Source: JBKEHD01 sp046710445
GTDB lineage: Bacteria > Pseudomonadota > Alphaproteobacteria > Rickettsiales > Midichloriaceae
Direction: 5' to 3'
Assembly: GCA_046710445.1 (NCBI GenBank)
Contig: JBKEHD010000006.1
Coordinates: forward strand, 1 to 42,468
Length of the DNA stretch: 42,468 bases
Positions within the stretch are counted from its first letter, which is position 1. Each line of letters opens with the position of its first letter. The position numbers and the translations under genes are program-made. The notes under the pieces were generated by a model. The model saw nothing but the letters and a program-made list of their open reading frames with translations, had not been told where the DNA came from and made no database searches. Below, one piece after another: positions 24,931 to 37,529 of the stretch.

Positions 24931-27245
24931 TATTTCCCTCTTGGTTTTTTTATATCCTTTGGTTTATATTCATCAATAAATGTAATGGCCTCATCTAAAC
25001 TTAAGTGTATTCTTTCTATTTTTTTTAAAGAAAAGAATTTTTTATTACATTCAAGATATGGTCCAAATTTTCCTATTTTAACAAAAATATCTTCTTGGAT
25101 TGTAGTATGCTTTCCCAAAAGTTTTGGTAAATTTAGCAAATCCGTAGCTGCACCTAATTCTACGTTATCAGGAGACATTGATGATGGTAAAGATACTCTT
25201 TTAACTTTATCTCCATCTTCTTTTTGAAGATAAAATCCATAAGGTCCCTTTTTTAGTAGAATTTCTTTCTTAGTTTCTTTATCTAAGCCAATAACTAAAT
25301 CATCATTTTTTGGTGCTTCAGAAATATCGTCAGCAAATAAAACGTTTTTAAAATTACACTCTGGATAATTTGAACAGCCTATAAATGCGCCAAATTTCCC
25401 TGTTTTTAACCCTAAATCACCCTCTTTACATTTTGGACATTTTTTTGATAAAGCTTCTCCATTCTCGCCTTTGAATATATATTCTGATAGCAAATTTTCA
25501 ATTTCAATAACTACATCTGTATTTTGTATTTTCATTACCTCATCTGAGGTGTTTTTGAATGGAAACCAAAAATCTTTCAATATATCTTTCCAATTCTTTT
25601 TCCCGTTAGATATTTCATCTAGGCTATTTTCAAGATTTGCAGTAAAATCATAATCGATATAATTTGAGAAAAATTTGTTTAAAAAGGCTTCTACTAATCT
25701 TCCTCTTGGTTCCGCAAAGAATCTTTTTTGAGTTATTCTAGCATAACTTCTATCAACTAAGATTGATAATATTATAGGGTATGTGGAAGGACGTCCTATG
25801 CCCAGCTCTTCCATTTTTTTTACAAGACTTGCTTCTGTATATCTTGGAGGAGGTTGTGTAAAATGTTGATTGGGATCTATTTTTTCTAAAATAAGATTTT
25901 CACCTTCTGTCATTTTTGGTATTTTATTTTTCTTTTCTGTATCTTCATTGTCCACACCTTCTATATATACTTTATAAAAACCATCAAACACCAATGTTGA
26001 TCCTGTAGTTTTGAATTTAGTTTTTTCATCACTAGATGCAATTTCAACAGATACAGATTCTAATCTTGCACTTGTCATTTGACTTGCCATACTCCTTTTC
26101 CATATCAAAGAGTATAATTTCATTTGATCAATACTAAGAGAGTTAGTTAATTTTTCTGGAGTATGGTTAAAATTAGTTGCCCTTATCGCTTCATGAGCCT
26201 CTTGTGCGTTTTTTATTTTTGATTTGTAAACGTTAGGTTTGCTTGGTAAATATTTGTCACCAAAATTGTTGGAAATATAATCTCTTATTTGAGATATAGC
26301 TTCTTTAGAAATACTAATGCTATCAGTTCTCATATAAGTAATAACACCAGTTAATTCACCATCAATTACAATACCTTCATATAATTTCTGTGCTACTTGC
26401 ATTGTTTTCTTTGCTGAAAAACTAAGTTTTCTTGAAGATTCTTGTATAAGAGTTGAGGTTATAAATGGAGCTGTTGGATTTTTTTTAATTTCTTTTTTCT
26501 TTATGGATTGTAGTTTGTAATCCAGATCTTTAATATTTTTTATAATCTCTTTTGCTTTTTCTTGGGATATTATTGCATGCTTGTCTAGTTTTTTTCCTAA
26601 ATAGGTATCTAAAATAGATTTGCATGGTTCGTTATTGCTTGCTTGGAATATTCCACTGATGCTCCAATATTCTTTTTCAATAAATTTGTCTATTGCATTT
26701 TCTCGTTCGCATAATGCTTTTAATGCAACAGATTGCACTCTCCCCGCTGATTTGCTGCCAGGTAATTTTCTCCACAAAACAGGAGATAGTGTGAACCCAA
26801 CAAGATAATCTAAGGCTTGTCTTGTTTGTTGGGCATGAATCAAGTTTAAATCCAATTCTCTGGGATTGTTTACAGCATTCAAAACTGAAGCTTTAGTTAT
26901 TTCATAAAATACAATTCTTTTTATTGAGGTTGGCTTATTTAATAGTTTTTTACTTTTCATCAACTCTAGTATATGCCATGAAATAGCTTCTCCTTCTCTG
27001 TCTGGATCAGTTGCAAGAAATACTTCTTCTGCGTTTTTAAAATGTTCTGCCAATATTTTTATTTTATCTTTAGATCTATCGATTGCTTTGTATTTAATTT
27101 TAAAATCATTATTTGGATCTATAGCGTCTTTTTCAGAAGGTAAAGTTCGTACATGCCCATAAGAAGACACTACTTTGAAATTTTTACCGAGATAGCCTTC
27201 TAAAGTTTTTGCTTTTGCTGGAGATTCAACTATAAGTAATTTCAT
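24930..27245 (-). CDS. topA: DNA topoisomerase I
   Basis: TopA relaxes negative supercoils through a 5'-phosphotyrosine. The 771-residue protein starts with the Toprim domain (LLIVESPAKAKTLEGYLG, DPDREGEAIAWH-type DPDREGEAISWH). The catalytic tyrosine lies in GVITYMRTDS. LEELGIGRPSTYP-type MEELGIGRPSTYPIIL follows. One four-cysteine zinc finger (CPKCKEGD...CSNYPEC) precedes the C-terminal repeats, which have the FGPYLECN and GPYGFYLQ units of the alphaproteobacterial type. The last gene of its transcript is the carbonic anhydrase-like gene. Confidence 0.97.
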   Translation of the reverse strand: MKLLIVESPAKAKTLEGYLGKNFKVVSSYGHVRTLPSEKDAIDPNNDFKIKYKAIDRSKDKIKILAEHFKNAEEVFLATDPDREGEAISWHILELMKSKKLLNKPTSIKRIVFYEITKASVLNAVNNPRELDLNLIHAQQTRQALDYLVGFTLSPVLWRKLPGSKSAGRVQSVALKALCERENAIDKFIEKEYWSISGIFQASNNEPCKSILDTYLGKKLDKHAIISQEKAKEIIKNIKDLDYKLQSIKKKEIKKNPTAPFITSTLIQESSRKLSFSAKKTMQVAQKLYEGIVIDGELTGVITYMRTDSISISKEAISQIRDYISNNFGDKYLPSKPNVYKSKIKNAQEAHEAIRATNFNHTPEKLTNSLSIDQMKLYSLIWKRSMASQMTSARLESVSVEIASSDEKTKFKTTGSTLVFDGFYKVYIEGVDNEDTEKKNKIPKMTEGENLILEKIDPNQHFTQPPPRYTEASLVKKMEELGIGRPSTYPIILSILVDRSYARITQKRFFAEPRGRLVEAFLNKFFSNYIDYDFTANLENSLDEISNGKKNWKDILKDFWFPFKNTSDEVMKIQNTDVVIEIENLLSEYIFKGENGEALSKKCPKCKEGDLGLKTGKFGAFIGCSNYPECNFKNVLFADDISEAPKNDDLVIGLDKETKKEILLKKGPYGFYLQKEDGDKVKRVSLPSSMSPDNVELGAATDLLNLPKLLGKHTTIQEDIFVKIGKFGPYLECNKKFFSLKKIERIHLSLDEAITFIDEYKPKDIKKPRGK

Positions 27246-27369
27246 TGTAAGTAAACATATTTATATTTATATGCTAGTTTGCATATTTAAGCATAACATG
27301 CAATATTTATTAGGAAAGATAGTTGAGGATTGTGATGGATGTTTGAACAGAGCGTTCGAGTATCTTGTG

Positions 27370-27397
27370 TTGTTGATGTAAATCAGATGCACATAAT
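27370..27397 (+). promoter_or_regulatory. Promoter of xerD
   Basis: TTGTTG at 27370-27375 and CATAAT at 27392-27397 are 16 bases apart, a fair sigma-70-type match about 45 bases upstream of the xerD ATG. Confidence 0.45.
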
Positions 27398-27409
27398 ATA
27401 CTACATCAA
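27373..27409. promoter_or_regulatory. Inverted repeat overlapping the xerD promoter
   Basis: TTGATGTA at 27373-27380 and TACATCAA at 27402-27409 form a perfect 8-bp inverted repeat with a 21-base centre. The arms flank the -10 element, so a dimeric repressor could bind here; alternatively it is a hairpin in the leader. Confidence 0.4.
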
Positions 27410-27441
27410 TCACCTTATAAAAGGTTTGGTTTGGAGTAATC

Positions 27442-28404
27442 ATGAGTAATAATTTTTCTAAAGCACATTGTTTAGAGTATTTTTTAGAAATGCTTGTTGC
27501 TGAAAGAGGCATTAGTATGAATACAGTGTATTCGTACAAAAAAGATATAAAAGATTTGTATGATTATCTAGATGATAAAGGTATTGATATTAATTTAGTG
27601 TTAAGTTCTGATATACATAAATTTATTATTGAACTTAGCAATAAGAATCTTAATCCCAAAAGTATTAGTAGAAAAATATCTGCATATAGACAATTTTTTT
27701 TATTTTTGGTAGCGGAGGGAATTATATCCAATAATCCTGCTGCTGATATTTCAGCTCCACGTAAAACAGAATCTTTGCCTAAAGCGTTATCAAAAGAAGT
27801 TGTTGAAAAAATAATAGAAGCTGCATTGCAAGATGATACTAAAGAGGGAATAAGAGCGTATGCTATGTTGGAAGTGTTATATTCTACTGGAATGAGGATC
27901 TCAGAATTAGTAAATTTACAAATGAGGTCGTTAGAGAATTTTTTAAAAGATGATAGCGTCAATGTTATTATTATAAAGGGTAAGGGAGGTAAAGAGAGGG
28001 CTGTTGTATTAAATTACATGGCATCTTTAGCTTTAAAACAATATTTTAGTATTAGACGAAAATTTTTTAAGAAAGGTGAAAAATCCAATTGGGTTTTCCC
28101 TTCGTATACAAAATCAGGGCTGCTTACTAGTATTACACGCCAAAGATTTGGACAAATTCTCAAAAATTTAGCTATTTTAGCGGAGATTGATCCTGTGTTA
28201 ATATCCCCTCATAAATTAAGACATTCCTTTGCTACGCATATGTTGGAAAATGGTGCGAATTTGAGGATAGTTCAGGAGCTATTAGGGCATTCTGACATCT
28301 CTTCAACTCAGATATATACTAAAGTTTCAAATTTAAGAGCAAAAAATTTAATTTTAAATAAGCATCCTTTGGCTAATAAAGAGATTGATGAAACAAAAAA
28401 ATGA
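27442..28404 (+). CDS. xerD: Tyrosine recombinase XerD
   Basis: The 320-residue protein has the N-terminal SAM-like domain ([20 protein letters not shown]) and the catalytic domain. Catalytic residues are visible: Arg in STGMRISEL, Lys in [15 protein letters not shown] (HxxR), His in [14 protein letters not shown] and the nucleophile Tyr in the same stretch. It resembles XerD more than XerC. It resolves chromosome dimers at dif together with XerC and FtsK. Its promoter carries an inverted repeat, and gatB follows after 38 bases. Confidence 0.93.
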   Translation: MSNNFSKAHCLEYFLEMLVAERGISMNTVYSYKKDIKDLYDYLDDKGIDINLVLSSDIHKFIIELSNKNLNPKSISRKISAYRQFFLFLVAEGIISNNPAADISAPRKTESLPKALSKEVVEKIIEAALQDDTKEGIRAYAMLEVLYSTGMRISELVNLQMRSLENFLKDDSVNVIIIKGKGGKERAVVLNYMASLALKQYFSIRRKFFKKGEKSNWVFPSYTKSGLLTSITRQRFGQILKNLAILAEIDPVLISPHKLRHSFATHMLENGANLRIVQELLGHSDISSTQIYTKVSNLRAKNLILNKHPLANKEIDETKK

Positions 28405-28442
28405 TGATAATTATTTTTATAAAGCATTCATTTTAATTACTT

Positions 28443-29894
28443 ATGTTTATTCAAGGAGCTACAGGTTATTGGGAATTGGTAATAGGATTGGAAGTCCATG
28501 CCCAATTAAAGACAGAGCATAAACTTTTTTCCAATACAAAAATAAATTTTGGAGAAGAGAATAATACGCAAGTTTCTTTTGTAGATTGTGCGATGCCTGG
28601 TATGCTACCTGTATTGAACGAAGAATGTGTGAAATTGGCTATTAAGGCTGGAGTAGCGTTGAAAGGTAAGATAAATGAAGTTTCTGTATTTGACAGAAAA
28701 AATTACTTTTATCCAGATTCACCACAAGGCTATCAAATAACTCAATTTTTCTTTCCAATAGTAAACGAAGGGGAGGTAGATATAATTGGTGAAGATGGTA
28801 ATGATAAAAAAATTAAAATAAACAGGATACATATCGAGCAAGATGCTGGAAAAAGTATTCATGATCAAAGTCCTACAGAAACATTTGTTGATTTAAATAG
28901 AGTGGGCATAGCATTGATTGAGATCGTTACTGATCCAGATTTTAGAGATACTAATGAAGTTACTCAGTTTATGAAGAAATTGAGAAATATACTGAAATAT
29001 ACAAATGTTTGTGATGGAGATTTAGAAAAAGGTTCCATGAGATGTGATGCAAATGTTTCAATAAGAAAAAAGGGTGAAGTGCCATTTGGAACTAGAGTGG
29101 AAATAAAAAATCTAAATTCTTTTAAAAACATAACCAAAGCAATAATGTATGAAGCAAATAGGCAAATTGGTGTAGTTGAAAATGGTGAAAAAGTTGTTCA
29201 AGAAACTAGATTATACGATGTGTCTATTGATGAAACAAAATCTATGCGTAAGAAAGAGGAGGCTCATGATTACAGATATTTCCCAGATCCAGATTTGCTA
29301 CCTCTTCGTGTAACAAAGGAGTATATTGAAGAAATAAAAAATACTCTGCCAGAACTTCCTGATCATAAAAAAGATAGATATTTAAAAGATTTTGGTATTA
29401 CAGATTATGATGCTGATGTTATAATAGCGGAAAAAAATACTGCAGAATTTTTTGAATATCTTGCAGAAAAAGTAAATCCGAAATTAACGGCAAATTGGAT
29501 GTGTGCAGAGTTATTTGGTAGATTAAACAAAAGGGGAGTTGAATTTAAAAATTCAACGGTTTCTAAGGAACATTTTTTATCATTATTGTTAATGATAGAT
29601 TCAAATGAAATATCGGGCAAAATAGGTAAAGAGGTATTAGATAGAATGTTTGAAGCTAATATTGATCCCAAAGAAATAGTTGTTAAATACAATTTAGTTC
29701 AAATATCTGATGTTTCTGAAATAGAAAAAATTATTGATGAAGTTTTACTCGCAAATCCTGATAAAGTGACGCAATTTAAGAGTGGAAAAGATAAATTGTT
29801 TGGTTTTTTTATAGGGCAGATAATGAAAATATCTAATGGAAAAGCAAATCCAAATTCTGTAAACAAAATATTAACTGAAAAACTAAAATCTTAA
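28443..29894 (+). CDS. gatB: Asp/Glu-tRNA amidotransferase subunit B
   Basis: GatB is the tRNA-binding and kinase subunit of the GatCAB complex, which converts Glu-tRNA-Gln and Asp-tRNA-Asn to the amide forms. The 483-residue protein has GLEVHAQLKTEHKLFSNT, FDRKNYFYPDSPQGYQITQF, LEKGSMRCDANVS and HDYRYFPDPDLLPL, and ends in the YqeY-like helical domain (GKANPNSVNKIL). Lack of a glutaminyl-tRNA synthetase is usual in Rickettsiales, so this complex would be essential. gatA and gatC are not adjacent. Confidence 0.97.
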   Translation: MFIQGATGYWELVIGLEVHAQLKTEHKLFSNTKINFGEENNTQVSFVDCAMPGMLPVLNEECVKLAIKAGVALKGKINEVSVFDRKNYFYPDSPQGYQITQFFFPIVNEGEVDIIGEDGNDKKIKINRIHIEQDAGKSIHDQSPTETFVDLNRVGIALIEIVTDPDFRDTNEVTQFMKKLRNILKYTNVCDGDLEKGSMRCDANVSIRKKGEVPFGTRVEIKNLNSFKNITKAIMYEANRQIGVVENGEKVVQETRLYDVSIDETKSMRKKEEAHDYRYFPDPDLLPLRVTKEYIEEIKNTLPELPDHKKDRYLKDFGITDYDADVIIAEKNTAEFFEYLAEKVNPKLTANWMCAELFGRLNKRGVEFKNSTVSKEHFLSLLLMIDSNEISGKIGKEVLDRMFEANIDPKEIVVKYNLVQISDVSEIEKIIDEVLLANPDKVTQFKSGKDKLFGFFIGQIMKISNGKANPNSVNKILTEKLKS

Positions 29895-29899
29895 ATAAT

Positions 29900-30619
29900 A
29901 TGATAATTATATGCAAAAATTGTGATACTAAGTTTTTGGTTAATAATGAGGATATATCAGAGAATGCTAGAATGGTTAATTGTTCAGTTTGTGAGTATGA
30001 ATGGCTTTATATTCCTGATAAATCTAGTAAAGATTCAGAGAACATTTTTATAAAAGAAAATCAAAAAAAAATTATATTTGATCAAGATTTGGATATAGAA
30101 AAACCAGCTAATATTACATCGCCTAATAATACATCTGGCATTATATTTATAAATATAATGGTGAATTTTTTTCTTGTAATCGTCGTAATTTCATCTTTTT
30201 TCTATTTTGAAAAAGATTTTTTAGTGCAGCAACATGAATTGTTAGAAAATTTTTATAGTCATTTTGGATATTATAACGTTGAGAAATTAGAGATAAAGAT
30301 ATCTGATCCTGTGAAAAAATTATGGCAGGATAAAGATGATGGGATGTATTATTATGAAATACCTATAAAAATCATCAACAAAGAAGCTTTGGCTAAATAT
30401 GTACCTATTATCAACATAAAAGTGTATAACAAAAAAAAATTAAAATTATTTGATTTGCAGGGCAATATCAGAAAATCAATCCCAGTAAATGATGAATTAA
30501 ATATTATAATGAAAACTAATCCAACCAATGAAGAAATAGGCTCTATTACAGCATTGATTGGAAATGCAAATGATATGGATTCGGATAATATTATAAAATC
30601 ACAACTTTTATATGATTAA
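29900..30619 (+). CDS. Zinc-ribbon membrane protein (MJ0042 finger, DUF3426)
   Basis: The 239-residue protein begins with an MJ0042-type zinc ribbon (C5, C8, C28, C31 in ICKNCDTKF and NCSVCEYEW). A single transmembrane segment covers residues 81-103. The rest is a periplasmic DUF3426-like domain with conserved YYYEIPIKIINK-type strands. Such proteins are common in alphaproteobacteria and of unknown function. The gene follows gatB after five bases and is convergent with birA across 15 bases. Confidence 0.8.
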   Translation: MIIICKNCDTKFLVNNEDISENARMVNCSVCEYEWLYIPDKSSKDSENIFIKENQKKIIFDQDLDIEKPANITSPNNTSGIIFINIMVNFFLVIVVISSFFYFEKDFLVQQHELLENFYSHFGYYNVEKLEIKISDPVKKLWQDKDDGMYYYEIPIKIINKEALAKYVPIINIKVYNKKKLKLFDLQGNIRKSIPVNDELNIIMKTNPTNEEIGSITALIGNANDMDSDNIIKSQLLYD

Positions 30620-30634
30620 AATTAGTACTGATAT

Positions 30635-31423
30635 TTATTTTTTATAAATGGATGTGTCTCCTGAATGAAATTTCAATAATTCATCGTTTTTATTCTTCAG
30701 TAATAGATGCCCGTTCAAATCAATTCCAGTATATAAACCATCTATTAAATCGTTATTATTGCTAATGCATATTTTTTTGTTTTTTAGATAATCATATTGT
30801 TTAAAAAGAGGGATGAAATGGCCTAACCCTTGTGAATTGAAAATGTTTATATCTTTGATGACATTGGATATAAGTGTCTTGCATATATCATTTCTATCGA
30901 AATCTCTGTTGGTAATTTTTTTTAAAGATGTCCATTTATTTATTTGTAACTGTGGAATGGGATCCATATTGATATTTATTCCTATGCCAATAATAATTTT
31001 AAATTTATTTTGTTTTTTTATTATTTCAATTAAATTTCCTGAAATTTTAAAATCTTTGAAATACAAATCATTAGGCCATTTAATCTTAAATTCATTGGAT
31101 ATCTCAAGATTTAATATAGCCTTTAATGAGCTTAATCCAATAGCTATGCTTAGCCCATCAGTATTGATTAATGTATCTTCGTAATATGAAATGGAGAGAT
31201 AAATATTTTGTCCATAAGGAGAGTGCCACACATTATTTGTTCTGCCTTTACCATTCGTTTGTTGTTCAGCAATACAAGCATGGTATTGAGATGGGCTATC
31301 ATGCACTTTTAGATAATTGTTTGTTGAATCTAATTCTTGAAAAACATCTATTGTAACATCTTCGCCATAAAGATTATTTTGTAAAAATCTTTTATTTATA
31401 GGAATGATATTTTTATGCAGCAT
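30635..31423 (-). CDS. birA: Biotin-protein ligase
   Basis: BirA attaches biotin to the acetyl- or propionyl-CoA carboxylase carrier. The 262-residue protein has the catalytic core only: the biotin-binding loop GKGRTNNVW at about residue 75, YGQNIYLSISY, IKWPNDLYFKDFKISGNLIE and the small C-terminal SH3-like domain. There is no N-terminal DNA-binding helix-turn-helix, so it should not act as a repressor. It is divergent from the ATP synthase operon. Confidence 0.92.
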   Translation of the reverse strand: MLHKNIIPINKRFLQNNLYGEDVTIDVFQELDSTNNYLKVHDSPSQYHACIAEQQTNGKGRTNNVWHSPYGQNIYLSISYYEDTLINTDGLSIAIGLSSLKAILNLEISNEFKIKWPNDLYFKDFKISGNLIEIIKKQNKFKIIIGIGININMDPIPQLQINKWTSLKKITNRDFDRNDICKTLISNVIKDINIFNSQGLGHFIPLFKQYDYLKNKKICISNNNDLIDGLYTGIDLNGHLLLKNKNDELLKFHSGDTSIYKK

Positions 31424-31499
31424 ATACTAAATTTTATATTTACAAATAGATAATAAATGTATAGAAATTACTTGTACTAACTGCAAAAAGAAATGTCAA

Positions 31500-32048
31500 A
31501 TGACTATTGATTCAACTGTATCAAAAAGATATGCTAAAGCACTTTTTTTAGTTGCAAAAGAAGGCGGTAAAATTGATGAAATATTTGGTGATTTAAAAGC
31601 CTTGATAAAAGAATTCAAATCATTTGAAAATTTCAAAGATATGATTGTGAATAAAGTTGTACCATCGAATATTAAATCAGAAATTTTATCTTTGATGATG
31701 AAGAAGATAAATATTCACGATGAGATGTCAAATTTTATTAAATTGCTTATAAACAACAATAGAGTGTCATTATTTTTTGAAATCAGCTCTCAGTTTCACT
31801 TGTTGTACAATAAAGAAAAGAACATACAAAATGTAAAAATCGTAACTGCACGACCTTGCAATGACAATGTTATTAAATCCATTAAAAAAGAATTTACAAA
31901 GGTTTTAAATAGTAAAGATTTAGAATTTGAATTTAATGTAAATAAAAAAATATTGGGTGGTATAATAGTAGAGGTTGGTTCAAAGATGATGGATTTATGT
32001 TTTTTGTCGAAAATAAATAAATTAAGAGATTCAGTAAATAAAATTTAG
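31500..32048 (+). CDS. atpH: ATP synthase F1 delta subunit
   Basis: The 182-residue delta subunit joins F1 to the stator. It has [19 protein letters not shown] at the N-terminus, [13 protein letters not shown] in the middle, and the C-terminal [13 protein letters not shown]. It is the first gene of the F1 operon atpH-A-G-D-C; F0 genes are absent, as in other Rickettsiales where they lie elsewhere. A 76-base gap separates it from birA and should hold the promoter. Confidence 0.95.
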   Translation: MTIDSTVSKRYAKALFLVAKEGGKIDEIFGDLKALIKEFKSFENFKDMIVNKVVPSNIKSEILSLMMKKINIHDEMSNFIKLLINNNRVSLFFEISSQFHLLYNKEKNIQNVKIVTARPCNDNVIKSIKKEFTKVLNSKDLEFEFNVNKKILGGIIVEVGSKMMDLCFLSKINKLRDSVNKI

Positions 32049-32071
32049 AAATTTATGTAATTAGGTGTTAT

Positions 32072-33595
32072 ATGAAAGCCTCCGAAGTAGTTGATATATT
32101 AAAAAGTGAGATAAACAATACAAAATCTAAGTATGATTTTGAAGAAATTGGACGAGTAGTAAAGGTTTTTGATGGAATAGCCATTGCCTTTGGACTTGAT
32201 AAAGTTGAATTTAATGAAATTGTTGAATTTCAAAGTGGAGTTCAAGGAATAGTCTTTAACATTGAAGAAGACAGTATTGGTATAGTGATACTTGGCAATG
32301 ATTCAGAAGTGCATGAAAAAGATACTGTAAAAAGGACAAAAAAAGTATTTACAACTGGGGTTGGTAAAAACCTTCTGGGCAGAGTTATTGATGTTTTAGG
32401 TAACCCTTTGGATAATAAAGGTCCAATTACAGATTTAGTAAGCAAAAAAGTAGATGTCAAAGCGCCAGGAATAATTTCCAGAAAATCTGTTTTTGAACCA
32501 GTGCAAACAGGAATAAAAGCAATAGATGCATTAATTCCTATCGGAAGAGGGCAGCGTGAATTAATCATAGGTGACAGACAAACTGGTAAAACTAGTATTG
32601 CTATTGATACTATTTTAAATCAAAAAGAGATAAATGATTCTGTTTCAGAACAAGAAAAGCTACATTGTGTTTATGTTGCAATAGGGCAAAAAAGATCTTC
32701 TGTTGCAAAATTGATCAAAAAACTTGAAGAGCACGGAGCTATGGAGTATACAACCATTGTTGTTGCTTCTGCATCTGATCCGGCAGCTTTACAGTTTTAC
32801 GCTCCTTATGTGGGATGTACAATAGGTGAATATTTCAGAGATAATAAAATGCATGCACTTATGGTGTATGATGATTTAAGCAAGCATGCTGTAGCATATA
32901 GGCAAATATCTTTATTGCTCAGGAGACCACCTGGTAGGGAAGCTTATCCAGGAGATATTTTTTATGCACATTCTAGATTATTGGAACGGGCTGCTAAGCT
33001 ATCTGATGCAATGGGTGGTGGATCATTGACAGCATTGCCAATTATTGAAACTCAAGCCGGAGATGTGTCCGCTTATATTCCTACTAATGTTATATCAATT
33101 ACAGATGGTCAAATATTTTTAGAATCTGAGCTGTTTTATAAAGGTATTAAACCTGCAATAAATATCGGTTTATCTGTTAGTAGGGTTGGTTCTGCTGCAC
33201 AAGTAAAAGCTATGAAAAAGGTGGCTGGTTCTATAAAATTAGATTTAGCTCAATATAGAGAGATGCAGGCTTTTTCACAATTTGCATCAGATTTAGATGA
33301 TGTAACAAAAAGACTTTTGAATAAAGGGGATAGAATTACTGAATTATTAAAACAGCCAGTATATAGTCCTGCATCCATCGAGGAGCAAGTAATATCAATA
33401 TATTCCGTAGTTCATGGATTTTTGGATAATGTACCTGTTAATAAAGTGAGTGATTTTGAAAAACAATTATTATTTTCTATAAAAAAAGATAACCCAAAAA
33501 TTGTTTCAAGGATTAAATCGGAAAAAAGTTTTCCCGAAGATTTGCAGAAAGAGTTAAAGAATTATATTGAAAATTTCTCTAAAAAATTTGTTTAA
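32072..33595 (+). CDS. atpA: ATP synthase F1 alpha subunit
   Basis: The 507-residue regulatory nucleotide-binding subunit of F1. Walker A is [43 protein letters not shown] is the hallmark region with the arginine-finger segment [11 protein letters not shown] later. Twenty-three bases separate it from atpH, and gamma follows after three bases. Confidence 0.98.
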   Translation: MKASEVVDILKSEINNTKSKYDFEEIGRVVKVFDGIAIAFGLDKVEFNEIVEFQSGVQGIVFNIEEDSIGIVILGNDSEVHEKDTVKRTKKVFTTGVGKNLLGRVIDVLGNPLDNKGPITDLVSKKVDVKAPGIISRKSVFEPVQTGIKAIDALIPIGRGQRELIIGDRQTGKTSIAIDTILNQKEINDSVSEQEKLHCVYVAIGQKRSSVAKLIKKLEEHGAMEYTTIVVASASDPAALQFYAPYVGCTIGEYFRDNKMHALMVYDDLSKHAVAYRQISLLLRRPPGREAYPGDIFYAHSRLLERAAKLSDAMGGGSLTALPIIETQAGDVSAYIPTNVISITDGQIFLESELFYKGIKPAINIGLSVSRVGSAAQVKAMKKVAGSIKLDLAQYREMQAFSQFASDLDDVTKRLLNKGDRITELLKQPVYSPASIEEQVISIYSVVHGFLDNVPVNKVSDFEKQLLFSIKKDNPKIVSRIKSEKSFPEDLQKELKNYIENFSKKFV

Positions 33596-33598
33596 ATA

Positions 33599-36292
<2,694 letters not shown>

Positions 36293-36374
36293 AGCACAAG
36301 TTGTTATGCGCTGATCTTAAAATTATTTCTAATTGGTTTAAGATAATAAAGCAGGTCTTTCCATCTTTTGCTGA

Positions 36375-36515
36375 TTTATTACGTATATAAATAAAGATGG
36401 TGTAGATAGAATTAAAAAAGATTACGATGTTGCTTTTGATTATTTAACTAAAGCAGCTAAAATGGGCAATAAGAAAGCTAAAAGTGTTTTGGCAAGCATT
36501 GATCAAGATCTTTAA
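36375..36515 (+). pseudogene. Sel1-like repeat remnant
   Basis: After a TGA at 36372 a frame stays open for 46 codons to a TAA at 36513-36515 without any start codon. It reads DYDVAFDYLTKAAKMGNKKA, which matches a Sel1-like (TPR-type) repeat. This is most likely the tail of a former Sel1-repeat protein, of the kind often used for host interaction. The surrounding 355-base gap after atpC also holds an 8-bp hairpin (36314-36321 with 36337-36344) without a T tract. Confidence 0.55.
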
Positions 36516-36647
36516 AATAAAATTTAGAGATTAAGGACTTATTTAGATATTTAGTAAATTTTTACAATAGTTAGTTTCTTATTTGAAAATGATTTTGCTT
36601 TATGTTAAAATTAACATAATCAAATCTATGTAATTATCTTAAAATTA

Positions 36648-36983
36648 ATGCCTCATTGCATACTTGAATATTCAGAAAATGTTATAAATGCATCTAGAAT
36701 TATCAGTGCGCTTAAAGTAATACATGATACTCTAGCTAGCTCTTTACTATTTGATAAGAAAAATATAAAAGTAAGAGCAATAAAATATAATGACTATTTA
36801 GTTAATAATAACAAAGAAGATTTTGTTCATCTACAAGTAGCTATTTTAGCTGGAAGAAATGAACGACAAAAAGTACTATTAAGCAATACTTTGCTAACAA
36901 ATCTTAGTAACATTATAACAAATTGTAATAATATCACTATTGAAATTCGAGATATTAACAAAGCTTTATATAGTAAAAAATAA
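36648..36983 (+). CDS. 5-carboxymethyl-2-hydroxymuconate isomerase-like tautomerase
   Basis: The 111-residue protein begins MPHCILEYSENV, matching the CHMI branch of the tautomerase superfamily, in which Pro2 becomes the catalytic amino-terminal proline. FVHLQVAILAGRNERQKVLLS corresponds to the conserved central strand and helix. The usual homoprotocatechuate degradation genes are not nearby, so the natural substrate is unclear. Its neighbours are remnants and hairpins, and it appears to be a single-gene unit. Confidence 0.82.
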   Translation: MPHCILEYSENVINASRIISALKVIHDTLASSLLFDKKNIKVRAIKYNDYLVNNNKEDFVHLQVAILAGRNERQKVLLSNTLLTNLSNIITNCNNITIEIRDINKALYSKK

Positions 36984-37036
36984 ATTCTGTAACGTTCCAG
37001 GACAATTTTTAAGATTGAAATATCCATACACAAGGT

Positions 37037-37066
37037 AACAGAAAGGATAAATTAATCCTTTCTGTT
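37037..37066. terminator. Strong hairpin after the tautomerase gene
   Basis: A perfect 12-bp stem, AACAGAAAGGAT (37037-37048) with ATCCTTTCTGTT (37055-37066), encloses a six-base loop. A short T run overlaps the end of the stem. It probably terminates the tautomerase transcript, 54 bases past its stop. Confidence 0.65.
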
Positions 37067-37145
37067 TGATACATTAAAATATATTGCAACAGGAAGGGTA
37101 AATGTAATGTTAACTATCTCTATCTAGGAAAAGTACTATTGCATA

Positions 37146-37201
37146 CATAATGGCGATAGTTTTCTTATAACTCATTTTCGCCATTATGCTTCATATTTTT
37201 T
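37146..37201 (+). terminator. Second hairpin with T tract
   Basis: CATAATGGCGA (37146-37156) pairs over 11 bases with TCGCCATTATG (37178-37188) around a 21-base loop, and six T follow at 37196-37201. It lacks an annotated gene immediately upstream, so it may end a small RNA that starts after the first hairpin or be a back-up terminator. Confidence 0.55.
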
Positions 37202-37205
37202 CTTG

Positions 37206-37382
37206 CTATAGGTCATAGGTAGGGTTGCATATTTCGCCTAATAGAGAAAATCTACTATCTTTTATCAATTCATCTGAAAATAATTTAGAAATATGATCTA
37301 AAGATAACAAGATACTTAGCCTATTATTAATACTTTCAATAGATAAACTTTGATAGATAAAAAAAGTAATAACAAGTTGCAC
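37206..37382 (-). pseudogene. C-terminal gene remnant of unknown family
   Basis: A 58-residue minus-strand frame starting at a GTG reads sensibly as protein (LDHISKLFSDELIKDSRFSL, then LGEICNPTYDL at the end). There is no ribosome binding site, and a TAG stops the frame five codons upstream of the GTG. It looks like the end of a longer gene that has decayed. I do not recognise the family. Confidence 0.4.
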
Positions 37383-37529
37383 AAAAAAAAGAAAAGGCTA
37401 GAATAAAAGTAGTAGAAGAATGAGCCAGAAAAACTACAGACTAATAAAAAATATAAAGAGGAGCAAAACCTTTAGATTTTTTTAATTACCGATATCATAG
37501 ATCTTATTTGCAACTTTTAAACTCAGTAT
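37383..37529. other. AT-rich gap ahead of the dioxygenase gene
   Basis: Together with the preceding hairpins this completes the 546-base gap 36984-37529. A lysine- and glutamate-rich plus-strand fragment (AQKKEKARIKVVEE) ends in a TGA near 37421, and an AAAGAGGAG at about 37456-37464 has no start codon within reach. I see no intact gene. Confidence 0.35.

Noticed and set aside
36314..36344. Hairpin after atpC as the operon terminator
   Set aside because: The 8-bp stem has no following T tract, so termination there is not supported.
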